Source: Bacteroidota bacterium (GTDB lineage Bacteria > Bacteroidota > Bacteroidia > Chitinophagales > Chitinophagaceae). Taken from it: a DNA stretch of 61,399 bases. The translations under genes and the position numbers were made by a program. Under the pieces are notes generated by a model. The model did not search any database, had not been told where the DNA came from, and saw only the letters and a list, made by a program, of their open reading frames with translations. Location of the stretch: NCBI GenBank assembly GCA_013285595.1, contig JABDHF010000011.1:1-61399 (forward strand), read 5' to 3'. This document shows positions 8,987 through 17,963 of this stretch, piece after piece (within the stretch, counting starts at the first letter, position 1; each line of letters begins with the position of its first letter).

Positions 8987-10060
8987 ATGCAAGTTTTTTC
9001 TTACGATCATTTATACCGTTTTACACAGAATATCTTTACCAGCATAGGTTGCAGCGACATAGATGCAGTAACCGCCACCAAAGCGCTGCTGGCTGCCGAC
9101 CTACGTGGTATAGACAGCCACGGCGTAGCGCGGCTGAGCGGCTATATAAGGCTATGGGAAGCAAAGAGAGTAAATGCGACACCTGCTATTAGGATAGTTC
9201 ATGAAACACCCTCTACGGCAGTGGTGGATGGCGATGCAGGGCTAGGCCTGGTGGTGGCGCCGTTTGCTATGCAGGTGGCCATAGACAAAGCACGGACGGC
9301 GGGTACCGGCTGGGTGAGCGTACGGAATAGTAATCACTTTGGCATAGCGGGGTACCATGCTATGATGGCGCTGGAGCATGATATGACCGGCATAGCTATG
9401 ACCAATGCAAGCGCACTGGTGGCACCTACCTTCTCTATAGAAAGAATGCTGGGTACCAACCCTATAGCAGTAGCTATACCAGCTAACAAGCAACCACCTT
9501 TTGTAGCGGACTTTGCTACTACCACTGCTGCTAATGGCAAACTGGAACTGCTACAGCGAAAAAATGCGGCAACGCCGGGAGGCTGGGTGCAGGACAAAGA
9601 AGGCAACACATCGACCGACGCAAATGAATTAAAGAAGGGTGGAGCATTGCTGCCGCTGGGAAGTGACCGCGAGCATGGCAGCCATAAGGGCTATGCGCTG
9701 GGGAGCATAGTAGATATTTTCTCAGCAGTGCTGAGCGGCGCGAGCTATGGGCCGTGGGCGCCACCCTTCCCCGCTTACGTACCTATGCCTATGGATATGC
9801 CGGGTAAGGGGTTGGGACACTTCTTTGGGGCGATGAGGGTGGATGCCTTCAGGCCGGCGGAGGAATTTAAGCAACATATGGATAAGTGGATAGAACGCTT
9901 TAGAAATGCGACTCCTGCGCCCGGCCATGATAAGGTACTTATTCCCGGTGACCCTGAGCGTGAGATGGAAGCTATACGCAGGAAAGATGGTATACCTATA
10001 GAGGAAAGTGTGCTTAATGAACTTAGAGAAGTGGGGAGGAAAATGGGTATTGAGCTGTAA
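8987..10060 (+). CDS. Ldh2/malate-L-lactate dehydrogenase family oxidoreductase
   Basis: A 357-residue protein starting at ATG 8987 (MQVFSYDHLYRFTQN); the longer upstream reading lacks family similarity. It has the family hallmarks RGIDSHGVARL near residue 50, NSNHFGIAGY near residue 120, and the cofactor-binding segment GTNPIAVAIP. This fold (YlbC/AllD, sulfolactate and malate dehydrogenases) uses NAD(P)H to interconvert 2-hydroxy acids and 2-oxo acids, with the histidines acting in catalysis. The exact substrate cannot be set from sequence. It is monocistronic, with no neighbours of related metabolism. Confidence 0.85.
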   Translation: MQVFSYDHLYRFTQNIFTSIGCSDIDAVTATKALLAADLRGIDSHGVARLSGYIRLWEAKRVNATPAIRIVHETPSTAVVDGDAGLGLVVAPFAMQVAIDKARTAGTGWVSVRNSNHFGIAGYHAMMALEHDMTGIAMTNASALVAPTFSIERMLGTNPIAVAIPANKQPPFVADFATTTAANGKLELLQRKNAATPGGWVQDKEGNTSTDANELKKGGALLPLGSDREHGSHKGYALGSIVDIFSAVLSGASYGPWAPPFPAYVPMPMDMPGKGLGHFFGAMRVDAFRPAEEFKQHMDKWIERFRNATPAPGHDKVLIPGDPEREMEAIRRKDGIPIEESVLNELREVGRKMGIEL

Positions 10061-10115
10061 GGTTTATAACAATTGAACCTTATAATGAAACGCCATCAAT
10101 AATACCAAAAAAGAC

Positions 10116-10166
10116 ATTCCCCTTGCCCCTTTCGCTCATGCACATAACCCACGCCACAAGGGGAAT
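10116..10166. repeat. Inverted repeat downstream of dehydrogenase
   Basis: Perfect 10-bp arms (ATTCCCCTTG / CAAGGGGAAT) are separated by 31 bases. There is no U-tract, so it is not a convincing intrinsic terminator. It lies in the 257-base gap after the dehydrogenase gene. Confidence 0.35.
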
Positions 10167-10249
10167 ACACCATCAAAATCGTTTAGCTTAAGAACCTAAA
10201 TTCATCTTTTTGATAACCGGCTATTATTAGAATTACCAAGTAACGTAAT

Positions 10250-10318
10250 TTGGCTAAAGCCTGTTTGTCGTTGTATTACGACCCCTGACCTAAAGGTCAG
10301 GGCAACTAAGAATAGTAT
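10250..10318. repeat. Paired-hairpin dispersed repeat, copy 2
   Basis: GGCTAAAGCC is followed after 20 bases by the 20-base palindrome CCCTGACCTAAAGGTCAGGG and an AT-rich tail abutting the lptC stop. The layout matches the copy at 6850-6920, with a different but self-complementary second stem. Confidence 0.6.
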
Positions 10319-10908
10319 TATTTTGGCAATTCTCCCTTATTAACCTCTACGGTGCCTTTGGGGTTTGCGACCTGGTACCATGAGAAATCGCTGTTGGCTT
10401 CCATACCATTGCCATAGAGTACCTGGGTAGGTGTGGTGATCTTTACGGGCTTTTCTGTAAAAAACTTCTGTATGCTTTCGTTCCAGATAAGCTCAGAGGT
10501 ATTTAACTGTTCTCCCTTTTTGCTTAGTATCTGCACACTGTCCCAAACCAGTATATTTCCCTGCGATTCATAATAGCGCGATGAGTCGGCGGTGAGTACA
10601 TTAGCCACTTTTCCGCTGTCGTCATAAAACTCTGCTTTTATATTGCGGTTCATATCTATATAGGGAGGCTTGGCGTATTCATTTCTTACAAACTCTTTGG
10701 CATAGAGCCGCATCTTTGTTTTACCTTCCTTGCTGTAGATGATAGTTACGTCTTCGGCGCGGTCAGGTTGCTTTGTGCCACTGCCTGTGAGGGCTTTTAT
10801 CTCGTTAGGGTCATTACAAGATGTTATGGCAAAAAACAAAACACCCGGAAGCAGTATCCGGGTAAATTTTGGAAAATGACAAAAGAGATATTTAATAATG
10901 GCGTTCAT
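10318..10908 (-). CDS. lptC: LptC-like LPS export lipoprotein
   Basis: A 196-residue protein from ATG 10908. A hydrophobic N-terminus ends in a lipobox-like AITSC, so it is probably a lipoprotein or membrane-anchored. The rest matches the LptC beta-jellyroll pattern: DVTIIYSKEGKTKMRLYA, a FYDDSGKVANVLTADSSRYYE segment and a late TPTQVLYGNGMEA-type strand. LptC couples the LptB2FG ABC transporter to LptA for lipopolysaccharide export. It is last in a coaX-OMP-lptC operon, 8 bases after the OMP stop. An alternative GTG start at 10914 adds two residues. Confidence 0.8.
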   Translation of the reverse strand: MNAIIKYLFCHFPKFTRILLPGVLFFAITSCNDPNEIKALTGSGTKQPDRAEDVTIIYSKEGKTKMRLYAKEFVRNEYAKPPYIDMNRNIKAEFYDDSGKVANVLTADSSRYYESQGNILVWDSVQILSKKGEQLNTSELIWNESIQKFFTEKPVKITTPTQVLYGNGMEANSDFSWYQVANPKGTVEVNKGELPK

Positions 10909-10916
10909 AAGCACAA

Positions 10917-12284
10917 TTAATCATACTTACGTGGTATAAACCATTTATCATTAAAAGACAGGCCAAGAGTAAACCTCACATAGGTTTCCTGCACAAGATT
11001 ATTAGCTGTTGTGCCCAGGCGGCCAACATCGAGCGCGAAATGCAGCTTAGATAACGAGCGCCTGAACGGTAAGCTGGCACCAGCTGTAAGCCCATAGTAA
11101 GATATGGTGGTATTATTTGGCGTGGCTGCGGCACTTAATGGCGTGATATAGTCTGTGCCATAATAAGCTCCTAGCCTGTAAGTAACCTTTGAAAAATATT
11201 TACGGATGCTGTTGCTGTTGGGGGTAAACTCTCCACCCAGGCTTATTTTATTAGACTGGGCGGCTATGCTGGAACTTAGGCCAACATCGGGCGTGCTTTT
11301 GAAGGTGCTCCATTGTGTGCCTGTATAATCTACGGCAAGGTCCCACTTATCATTTTTGCCTATCATAACACCCAAGCTGTAGCTGAGCGGCAAGGTTAAA
11401 TTGCCTTTTTGATTTGCGGTGCCTGTTACGGTATCGTTAACCAACGTGTCGCCAAAGTTATACGAGCTGATCTGGTAGGCGCTGAGCCTTTCTGTAATGT
11501 TTTGCTGTATGCTTATTGTTCCACCTATCCTGAAAGTATAATCTGAATCTATTTTATGCTCATACATAAGGCCACCTTTCCAATACAGCCCACCTATACG
11601 GTTGTAATTGGTAAACTGAGCGCTGTAAGCAATATTGGAAGTGGCAGTATCTATAGGCACCGTAGCAGTGGTGCTGCGCAGGGTACCGAACATATAACCG
11701 AGGTTAAACCCAACACTCAGGCCTTTGTATTTAGCTGCGGCCCCTATGTAGGCATAGTTAAGGCCGCCATCTCCATTATAAGTTCTGGCAACCTGACCCA
11801 GCGGTGAAGGTGGATTTGAACCGGGACCAAGGGTATCCTGAAGGTTATAATATATATGGGTATATGGCCGGAAGCCAATACACATACCTGCATTCTTATT
11901 AATAGGTATGCCTAGGTTAAGGTATGCAAGCGTAGCTGTGCCGGTGGTATAAGACTGGCCCTGTGACGCTACGGTACGTGTGCTGGCCATAGCGCCAGCC
12001 TCGAAGGTAGTACGCTGCAGAAAGGAGTAAGATGCCGGATTGTCTGAATTTACCTCGTAAGGATTTTCGAAAGAAGAGGTAACATTACCCATACCACGCA
12101 ATACCGTATTGCTGCCATTTGTGAGCTCCCCGATACCAAATTTGGAATACGGGTCATTTTCATGGCCGTTAAGCGGGTTGCTGGAATTAGTGGTGCTGGA
12201 TGCAGTTGTGGTTTGAGCAGAAAGGCGTAACCCCCCGGTAAATAATAGAACTATTAATAAATACTTAACGCGGGATGGAAACAT
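10917..12284 (-). CDS. Outer-membrane beta-barrel protein (FadL/OMPP1-like)
   Basis: A 455-residue protein with a signal peptide (MFPSRVKYLLIVLLFTGG, cleavage near SAQ), a Ser/Thr/Asn-rich linker, then DPYSKFGIGELTNGSN and a series of amphipathic beta strands ending in a typical barrel-closing strand (YVRFTLGLSFNDKWFIPRKYD). The N-terminal part (RGMGN, NPASYSFL) resembles FadL/OMPP1 and PorV-type barrels of Bacteroidota. The ligand is unknown. Its start overlaps the end of coaX by 20 bases, and lptC follows, so the three are co-transcribed. A role in envelope biogenesis is a guess from context. Confidence 0.75.
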   Translation of the reverse strand: MFPSRVKYLLIVLLFTGGLRLSAQTTTASSTTNSSNPLNGHENDPYSKFGIGELTNGSNTVLRGMGNVTSSFENPYEVNSDNPASYSFLQRTTFEAGAMASTRTVASQGQSYTTGTATLAYLNLGIPINKNAGMCIGFRPYTHIYYNLQDTLGPGSNPPSPLGQVARTYNGDGGLNYAYIGAAAKYKGLSVGFNLGYMFGTLRSTTATVPIDTATSNIAYSAQFTNYNRIGGLYWKGGLMYEHKIDSDYTFRIGGTISIQQNITERLSAYQISSYNFGDTLVNDTVTGTANQKGNLTLPLSYSLGVMIGKNDKWDLAVDYTGTQWSTFKSTPDVGLSSSIAAQSNKISLGGEFTPNSNSIRKYFSKVTYRLGAYYGTDYITPLSAAATPNNTTISYYGLTAGASLPFRRSLSKLHFALDVGRLGTTANNLVQETYVRFTLGLSFNDKWFIPRKYD

Positions 12285-13008
12285 TATAGTTTAAAATTAA
12301 ATTTAATCCCTTAAACAATAAGTCAGGGTCGGCAAATATCTTACTTTTAATCTTTGTCGCAAAGTATGGGGCATCACCACCCGTTAATATGGCGTTAAAA
12401 TCGGGATACTGACTCTCATATGCACTGATCATACCATCGATCTCCGCTGCAAGCCCGAATACAGCGCCACTGCGCATACATGTTTCAGTATCATATCCTA
12501 AAAGAGCGAGATCTCCTTCAAGGCCAACATCGGGCAACTTGTCTGTAAGTGTGTGCATTGCCTTGAGCCTCATGTGCAGGCCGGGTGTTATTGCGCCGCC
12601 TCTGAATGTCTTATTTTTTTGCACCAGGTTATATGTAACGCACGTACCCAAGCTGATAACAAGGTTGTGCTTTGCCGGATCGGCCATGTGCGCACCTACT
12701 ACCAGCGCCAGGCGATCAGGGCCCAGGCTATCCGGAGACAGATAGGCATTGTTGATGGGTGTGCGGGTATAGGCATCTAATTTTATGGGTGTTTTTATCT
12801 TTGATTTCAGCAAGTGCATCAGCTCATCATCGTGATGTACTACAGAGCACATGATCGCTTTTGACGGCTGGTATTCGGCTATCATAGACGATACTTTTTC
12901 AAGTGCACTGTCGCGCGAAAATGTGATCTGTTTCTTCAGAACATCATTGTCAACTATGGCAGCTTTAACGTGGGTATTACCCCAATCAATACAAAGATTC
13001 AAAGACAT
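12265..13008 (-). CDS. coaX: Type III pantothenate kinase
   Basis: A 247-residue protein starting at ATG 13008 (MSLNLCIDWGNTHVKAA). It has the ASKHA phosphate loop DWGNTHVK, the GPDRLALVVGA motif typical of type III pantothenate kinase, LVISLGTCVTYNLV, and GGAITPGLHMR. The enzyme phosphorylates pantothenate, the first step of CoA synthesis. The second phosphate loop has Ser and Asn where many CoaX proteins have Asp; I recall this variation in Bacteroidota relatives. It is first gene of the coaX-OMP-lptC operon. Confidence 0.85.
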   Translation of the reverse strand: MSLNLCIDWGNTHVKAAIVDNDVLKKQITFSRDSALEKVSSMIAEYQPSKAIMCSVVHHDDELMHLLKSKIKTPIKLDAYTRTPINNAYLSPDSLGPDRLALVVGAHMADPAKHNLVISLGTCVTYNLVQKNKTFRGGAITPGLHMRLKAMHTLTDKLPDVGLEGDLALLGYDTETCMRSGAVFGLAAEIDGMISAYESQYPDFNAILTGGDAPYFATKIKSKIFADPDLLFKGLNLILNYNVSIPR

Positions 13009-13129
13009 GGTATATTTTTTTTGGAGAAAGAAAGGCAATTTAATAAAAAAACATTCTATCAGGGCAAGTAATTTTCACCAATAGAAGCTATTCTGCGCAA
13101 AAAGAAATATATGCCGGGAAAGTTATAAG

Positions 13130-13532
13130 TTATTTCATTTTCATTACCGCGAAATAAGGATGGTCTGGATTTAAGATAAGCTCCTGCCGTAACGGATGGA
13201 TCAATACATCCATGTCCTCCATTGGTATTGCTCCAAGCAAAGGCTCCGAATCTCCTGGCAATACAATGGCACGGCAGGTTGTTGCCCTATTTTTAAACCT
13301 CAATTCAACCGGGGCGACCACATCGCATTCTATAATGTGGCTATTAGCTAACTGTGTTTTTCTTTTTTCATTGTTCCTGGATATTTTCGTTGATAGCCAG
13401 CATATAAGAACCTGTATCGACCAGCAGATTTACATGCATACTTTTCACATCTTCCCCGGCTATCCTAAAACGACGCGCATCTGACAGATCATCTCCATTT
13501 ATTAGTTCAACATCTGCATATATCAGCCCCAT
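13130..13532 (-). pseudogene. Retropepsin-like (clan AA) aspartic protease, frameshifted
   Basis: From ATG 13532 the frame reads a family-like N-terminal half with the aspartic protease motif LLVDTGSYMLAINENIQE, then hits TGA at 13368-13370. In another frame, open upstream of that stop, the text continues EKRKTQLANSHIIECDVVAPVELRF and then PGDSEPLLGAIPMEDMDVLI to a stop at 13130. Together they make one small single-domain retropepsin-like protein. Comparison with the family from memory suggests about seven residues (YLQLP-type) are missing at the junction, consistent with a deletion of about 17 bases that shifted the frame. A catalytic DTG is present, but the product should be truncated. A sequencing error alone would not explain the missing residues. 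Confidence 0.75.
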
Positions 13533-13627
13533 AATTTCTATTTTAAATTATTATCAAAGATAAACTATGATCCATTAATTAAGCTAGCCATTTACCCCCT
13601 AACTTTATTCAAAAATAATCACGAACC

Positions 13628-14476
13628 ATGAAAGCATTTTTAGGAATGGGCCACTTGGGCGCCAACTTTACAAAGGCCATGCTGAAAAAAGGAGAGCAGG
13701 TGCAGGTATGGAACAGGACGCCCGATAAGGCAAAAGCGCTGGAAGCAGATGGCGCGAAAGCGTTTGCTAACGCAGCTGATGCTGTAAAGGGTGCAAGCAC
13801 TATACACCTGACGCTTAGAGATGACGATACGGTGAACGAAGTGCTGGAGCAAGCCAGCAAAGGTTTTGAGCCGGGGGTTATTATTATAGACCACACCACC
13901 ACGTCGGCGGCGGGAGCGGCGGAGCGAACTGAATACTGGAAGAAAAAGGGGTATACCTATATACATGCGCCTGTATTTATGGCGCCACAGAACGCACTGG
14001 AAAGTACTGGCACTATGCTGATATCAGGCGACCAGGAAGTGATCAGTAAAATAGAGCCTGAGCTTGCAAAAATGACGGGAAAAGTGCTGCATTTTGGAAC
14101 GGAGAATAATAAGGCGGCTGGTATAAAGCTGATCGGCAACCTCTTCCTGATAGCGCTTACGGCTGGTACGGCCGATGCTTTGTCCCTCGCTAAATCGTTA
14201 GGTGTGAGCCCCGATGACGTGACAAAGCTTTTTGACGCGTGGAACCCGGTAAATATGGTACACGTAAGGATAAAGAAATTTACATCCGGCAGCTTCGACC
14301 AACCTGCCTGGGAATTAAATATGGCCCGCAAAGATGCACGGCTGATGATAGAGCAGGCAAAGAAGGGGGAAGTAAAGCTAATGGTAATACCTGCCATTGC
14401 TTCAGAAATGGACCACTGGATAGAAAAGGGCCATGGGCATGAGGACTGGACAGTGATAGGGAAGGAATCGGTGTAA
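13628..14476 (+). CDS. NAD(P)-dependent 3-hydroxyisobutyrate dehydrogenase-family oxidoreductase
   Basis: A 282-residue beta-hydroxyacid dehydrogenase. The N-terminal Rossmann motif is FLGMGHLGANFTKAML, and NRT after the second strand suggests NADP preference. The substrate loop is DHTTTSAAG, and the catalytic lysine region is GIKLIGN (Lys about 167, Asn about 171). Members reduce or oxidise 3-hydroxy acids such as 3-hydroxyisobutyrate, tartronate semialdehyde or glyoxylate-type substrates; the substrate here is undetermined. It is a single gene with a long hairpin directly downstream. Confidence 0.85.
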   Translation: MKAFLGMGHLGANFTKAMLKKGEQVQVWNRTPDKAKALEADGAKAFANAADAVKGASTIHLTLRDDDTVNEVLEQASKGFEPGVIIIDHTTTSAAGAAERTEYWKKKGYTYIHAPVFMAPQNALESTGTMLISGDQEVISKIEPELAKMTGKVLHFGTENNKAAGIKLIGNLFLIALTAGTADALSLAKSLGVSPDDVTKLFDAWNPVNMVHVRIKKFTSGSFDQPAWELNMARKDARLMIEQAKKGEVKLMVIPAIASEMDHWIEKGHGHEDWTVIGKESV

Positions 14477-14496
14477 TTACATTGCAAATAACGAGG

Positions 14497-14550
14497 TTAT
14501 TACATAAAGCGGCCGCTTACTCCGTTGTAAGCGGCCGCTTTATGTAATAA
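14497..14550. terminator. Long perfect 24-bp inverted repeat (candidate terminator)
   Basis: Arms at 14497-14520 and 14527-14550 are perfectly complementary over 24 bases with a 6-base loop TCCGTT; the core is AAGCGGCCGCTT. It lies just after the dehydrogenase stop. The plus strand is followed by an A-run rather than a T-run, so classical intrinsic termination is uncertain even though the position fits. Confidence 0.55.
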
Positions 14551-14582
14551 AAAAATTAATATTATCTTGCGGTACTTTCCTT

Positions 14583-14590
14583 TACATTTG
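14583..14590 (+). promoter_or_regulatory. -7 promoter box of the T9SS surface protein gene
   Basis: TACATTTG, a perfect TAnnTTTG, lies 13 bases before ATG 14604. A TTG at 14567-14569 is closer than the normal -33 spacing, so the upstream element is uncertain. The leader would be only several bases long. Confidence 0.45.
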
Positions 14591-14603
14591 CACAAATTTA
14601 TTT

Positions 14604-17600
14604 ATGAAGCATTTACACTTTATTAAAATAGCTATCTTTTTGCCGCTGTTGGTTTTAGCAACGTTAAATACATTGGCCCAGGGATTTTTTTTTACTTATA
14701 CACCGTATCCTCAGTCATATACTATACCTGCGGATGTTTATTCTGTTGTATTTAGTGCAACTGGCGGCTCAGGCGGCTCGGACTACTCCTACAGTTCCCG
14801 TGGCGGTTTTGGGGGAACGGTAAGTGGCACACTGGCCGTGACACCGGGGCAAACTATATACATAAACGTAGGCCAGGGAGGCGAATCAGGCTCACTGGGC
14901 TTTTATGTATATGGCGGATATAACGGCGGAGATGTGGGCTATAATGGGGGCGGCGCCAGTGGCGGTTCGTCCGATATCAGGCTTACGTCGTCGGCAATAA
15001 GTAGTTACATACCCGGAGACCGTTTAGTAGTAGCGGGTGGAGGGGGCGGTGCGGGAGGTTCTTCATCCAGTACGCCAGACCTTAACCGCGGCGGCGATGC
15101 AGGCTACCCTAACGGCGAGAATGGGTACTTCAGTGGGAGCCCTACATCTGTGGGCATGTATTCTAACGCTACAGGAGGCACACAAACAACACCGGGCTAT
15201 AATGCTACTGGTATAGGCGGTACTGCATCGTTTGGTGCAGGCGGCTCAGCTTATGGGTGGACGCATAGCGGCTCAGGCGGTGGCGGATACTACGGCGGTG
15301 GAAGTGGTTTGGGATCGGGTGGCGCAGGTGGCTCTTCATATGCAGGCCCGGGAACGAGTAATGTTATCTATAGCACATCAACATCTTACCCTTCGGTATC
15401 TATATGTCCTATTTTTTCAGGTACGCTTTCGGGCAACAGCCCGGTATGCATAGGGTCTGTATTAAACCTTTTCAGCACTTTTGCCGGAGGCTTATGGACT
15501 GCCAGCAATACATCTGTTGCTACGGTAGATGTTTATTCCGGCGCGGTTTCGGCTCTTGTTTCCGGCACAGATACTATTAGCTATACCGTTTCTTCCAGCT
15601 GCGGCGTAGCCGTTTCTAAAGTTGTGGTTACCGTTAACCCGGCTCCCGGCGCTATAACAGGGCCATCAAGCGTGTGCGACGGGCAAACCATCACACTGCA
15701 CAATACTGTACCCGGTGGCCAATGGCTTAGCAGCAGTTCAGCTGCAACTTCCGATGTTTCTTCCGGTGTTATAACCGGCGTATCTGCCGGTGTGCCTACT
15801 ATTACGTATTATTTTGGTACTACCTGTTACGTTACCAGGCCTGTTACTGTTAATGCACTGTCACCTATATCGGGCATTTCGGCCGATTGTATTGGCGTGG
15901 CCACTACGTTAACTGATGCTACTTCAGGCGGTACGTGGTCAAGTACAGTTACATCTGTTGCTACTATCGGTACAACAGGCAGCTTGCATGGCGTAGCTGC
16001 CGGCACCACTACCATATCTTATTCCCTGCCGACAGGCTGCGTGGCTACGAAATCATTTACCGTTGTGGCTACGCCTACCATATCCGGAGCGCACACTTTA
16101 TGCACTGCGGCTACTACCACGCTCACCAGCGTTGTGGGTGGCGGTACGTGGTCGTCGTCAAGCTCATCTGTGGTAACCGTTGGCACAGGCTCCGGCTTTG
16201 TATCAGGAGTTGTAGCTGGCACCACAACCATCTCTTACTCTCTTGCAGCAGGCTGTGCAGCTACTTTCCCGGTTACTGTATACGCATTTCCTGCAGCCAT
16301 TTCCGGACCAGATAACGTTTGCCAAACGGCAACCATTACCCTTAGTGATGCCACTACCGGCGGACTATGGAGCAGCTCAAGCACGAGCGCACCCGTTGGT
16401 AGCGCATCAGGTATAGTGACCGGCATATCTGGCAGCGTAGCCACTATTACTTATAATACGGGTGGCAGTTGTTATGTAACCAGCACTGTTACAGTAAATG
16501 CTGCACCAGCATTCATAACCGGAACTGCATCTGTATGCACGGGCAGCACCGCTACGCTAAGCAGCGCCACAACCGGTGGTGCATGGGCCAGCAGCAATGT
16601 ATCTATAGCCACAGTGGACGATGTTACCGGCGCCGTTACCGGCCAGGGCGCAGGCAATGCGATCATTACTTATTCTGTGCCGGGATTGTTATGTGAACGT
16701 ATAATTACTGTTACGGTTAACACAACACCAGGCCCGATAAGCGGCTCCGGCTCTGTATGCAATTCCACCACATCGTCATTTACAGATCTGCCGGCTGGCG
16801 GCACATGGACAAGCAGCAACTTACTTGTTGCAACAATAGGATCTTCTACAGGCCTGCTGTCGTCAATAGGTACAGGCACAACGACCCTTACCTACACCAC
16901 CACAGGCGCATGCCACGCTACTATACCGGTAACTATAACTACCACACCAGCCGCGGCCACTATCACAGGCACAGACAGCACATGCGTTGCTAGCTCCGGC
17001 ACATTATCTGCCTCAGTGCCGGGCGGCTTGTGGACCAGCAGTAATACAGCTATAGCACTGACCGATGCTTCGGGAGATGTTACTGGCGTATCGACTGGTT
17101 CTGCCCAAATATCTTATACACTTTCTAACACCTGCGGATCTACCACTACTACACAGCTCTATCATATTATTCCTGCACCCGCGGCAGGTACTCTTTCGGG
17201 TGCAGACTCTGTGTGTGTGGGAAATACGATAACAATAGCCGGTACGATAGCCGGAGGCACATGGACAACAAGCAATCCTAATGCCGACATCTCCGGCTCT
17301 GGGGTGTTATCCGGGGTTTCCGCGGGCGCAGTGTCGGTTGTATATACGGTTACCAGCCCATTATGCGGCTCTGTTGCCGCGTCTAAGGCCGTAACGGTGA
17401 CCGCGGTGCCAAACCCGGGTACAATTACTGCGACTACAAATACAATATGCGAGGGAGACAATCTTGCACTTTCGGTGCCTCTTGCCGGTGGTACATGGGC
17501 TGCAAGTAACAGCAATGTAACTGTAGATGCTGCTGGCATGGTAACAGGCGTCACTGCCGGCACAGCAGCTATTTCTTATACGATGGCTAATTCGTGCGGC

Positions 17601-17918
17601 TCTGCATCGGCTATTTATACTATAACCGTAAATACCTATGCCGCTTGTCATTTGGGCTTGAACACGGTATCGGCCGCGGAGGGTTTTATTGTATATCCCA
17701 ACCCATCTTCAGGCTCATTTACGGTAAAGATGCATGAAACGCAAACTACTGGAAATATCATTATTACAGACATTTTGGGTAAAGTGATAGAAACAAGGAC
17801 AATCGACAACAATGCAATGCGTGAGGCTATCTTTAATTTACATACGGCGCCGGGCTGCTATATTATTACCCTGAACACAGGTAAGCAGGTTTACAAAGCT
17901 AAGGTGACCATTGAATAA
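14604..17918 (+). CDS. T9SS-exported protein: Gly-rich domain, ten Ig-like repeats, type A sorting domain
   Basis: A 1104-residue protein with a signal peptide (cleavage near LAQG). Residues about 30-255 form a glycine-rich region (GGSGGSDY, GGYNGGDVGYNGGG, SGGGGYYGGGSG) resembling the ALK/LTK-type glycine-rich domain. Residues about 268-1010 hold ten Ig-like repeats of about 72 residues, each with VC near the start, GG(T/L)W in the middle, GxxxGTxTISY and a second Cys. Residues about 1026-1104 are a Por/T9SS type A sorting domain (YPNPSSG, ITDILGKVIE, ending KVTIE). It should be exported through SprA and fixed or released at the cell surface, probably as an adhesin (inference). Confidence 0.85.
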   Translation: MKHLHFIKIAIFLPLLVLATLNTLAQGFFFTYTPYPQSYTIPADVYSVVFSATGGSGGSDYSYSSRGGFGGTVSGTLAVTPGQTIYINVGQGGESGSLGFYVYGGYNGGDVGYNGGGASGGSSDIRLTSSAISSYIPGDRLVVAGGGGGAGGSSSSTPDLNRGGDAGYPNGENGYFSGSPTSVGMYSNATGGTQTTPGYNATGIGGTASFGAGGSAYGWTHSGSGGGGYYGGGSGLGSGGAGGSSYAGPGTSNVIYSTSTSYPSVSICPIFSGTLSGNSPVCIGSVLNLFSTFAGGLWTASNTSVATVDVYSGAVSALVSGTDTISYTVSSSCGVAVSKVVVTVNPAPGAITGPSSVCDGQTITLHNTVPGGQWLSSSSAATSDVSSGVITGVSAGVPTITYYFGTTCYVTRPVTVNALSPISGISADCIGVATTLTDATSGGTWSSTVTSVATIGTTGSLHGVAAGTTTISYSLPTGCVATKSFTVVATPTISGAHTLCTAATTTLTSVVGGGTWSSSSSSVVTVGTGSGFVSGVVAGTTTISYSLAAGCAATFPVTVYAFPAAISGPDNVCQTATITLSDATTGGLWSSSSTSAPVGSASGIVTGISGSVATITYNTGGSCYVTSTVTVNAAPAFITGTASVCTGSTATLSSATTGGAWASSNVSIATVDDVTGAVTGQGAGNAIITYSVPGLLCERIITVTVNTTPGPISGSGSVCNSTTSSFTDLPAGGTWTSSNLLVATIGSSTGLLSSIGTGTTTLTYTTTGACHATIPVTITTTPAAATITGTDSTCVASSGTLSASVPGGLWTSSNTAIALTDASGDVTGVSTGSAQISYTLSNTCGSTTTTQLYHIIPAPAAGTLSGADSVCVGNTITIAGTIAGGTWTTSNPNADISGSGVLSGVSAGAVSVVYTVTSPLCGSVAASKAVTVTAVPNPGTITATTNTICEGDNLALSVPLAGGTWAASNSNVTVDAAGMVTGVTAGTAAISYTMANSCGSASAIYTITVNTYAACHLGLNTVSAAEGFIVYPNPSSGSFTVKMHETQTTGNIIITDILGKVIETRTIDNNAMREAIFNLHTAPGCYIITLNTGKQVYKAKVTIE

Positions 17919-17923
17919 TAGGT

Positions 17924-17963
17924 AAAGAAACTAACCAGCCTTAACGGGCTGGTTAGTTTCTTT
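17924..17963. terminator. Bidirectional terminator hairpin
   Basis: Perfect 17-bp arms (AAAGAAACTAACCAGCC and its complement) enclose TTAACG between the convergent T9SS protein gene and the beta-barrel gene. The arm ends provide T-rich tails on both strands. The stop codon of the minus-strand gene lies inside the hairpin. Confidence 0.8.

Noticed and set aside
10116-10166. Terminator of the Ldh2-type gene
   Set aside because: The arms are perfect but the loop is long and no U-tract follows, so it is listed only as an inverted repeat.
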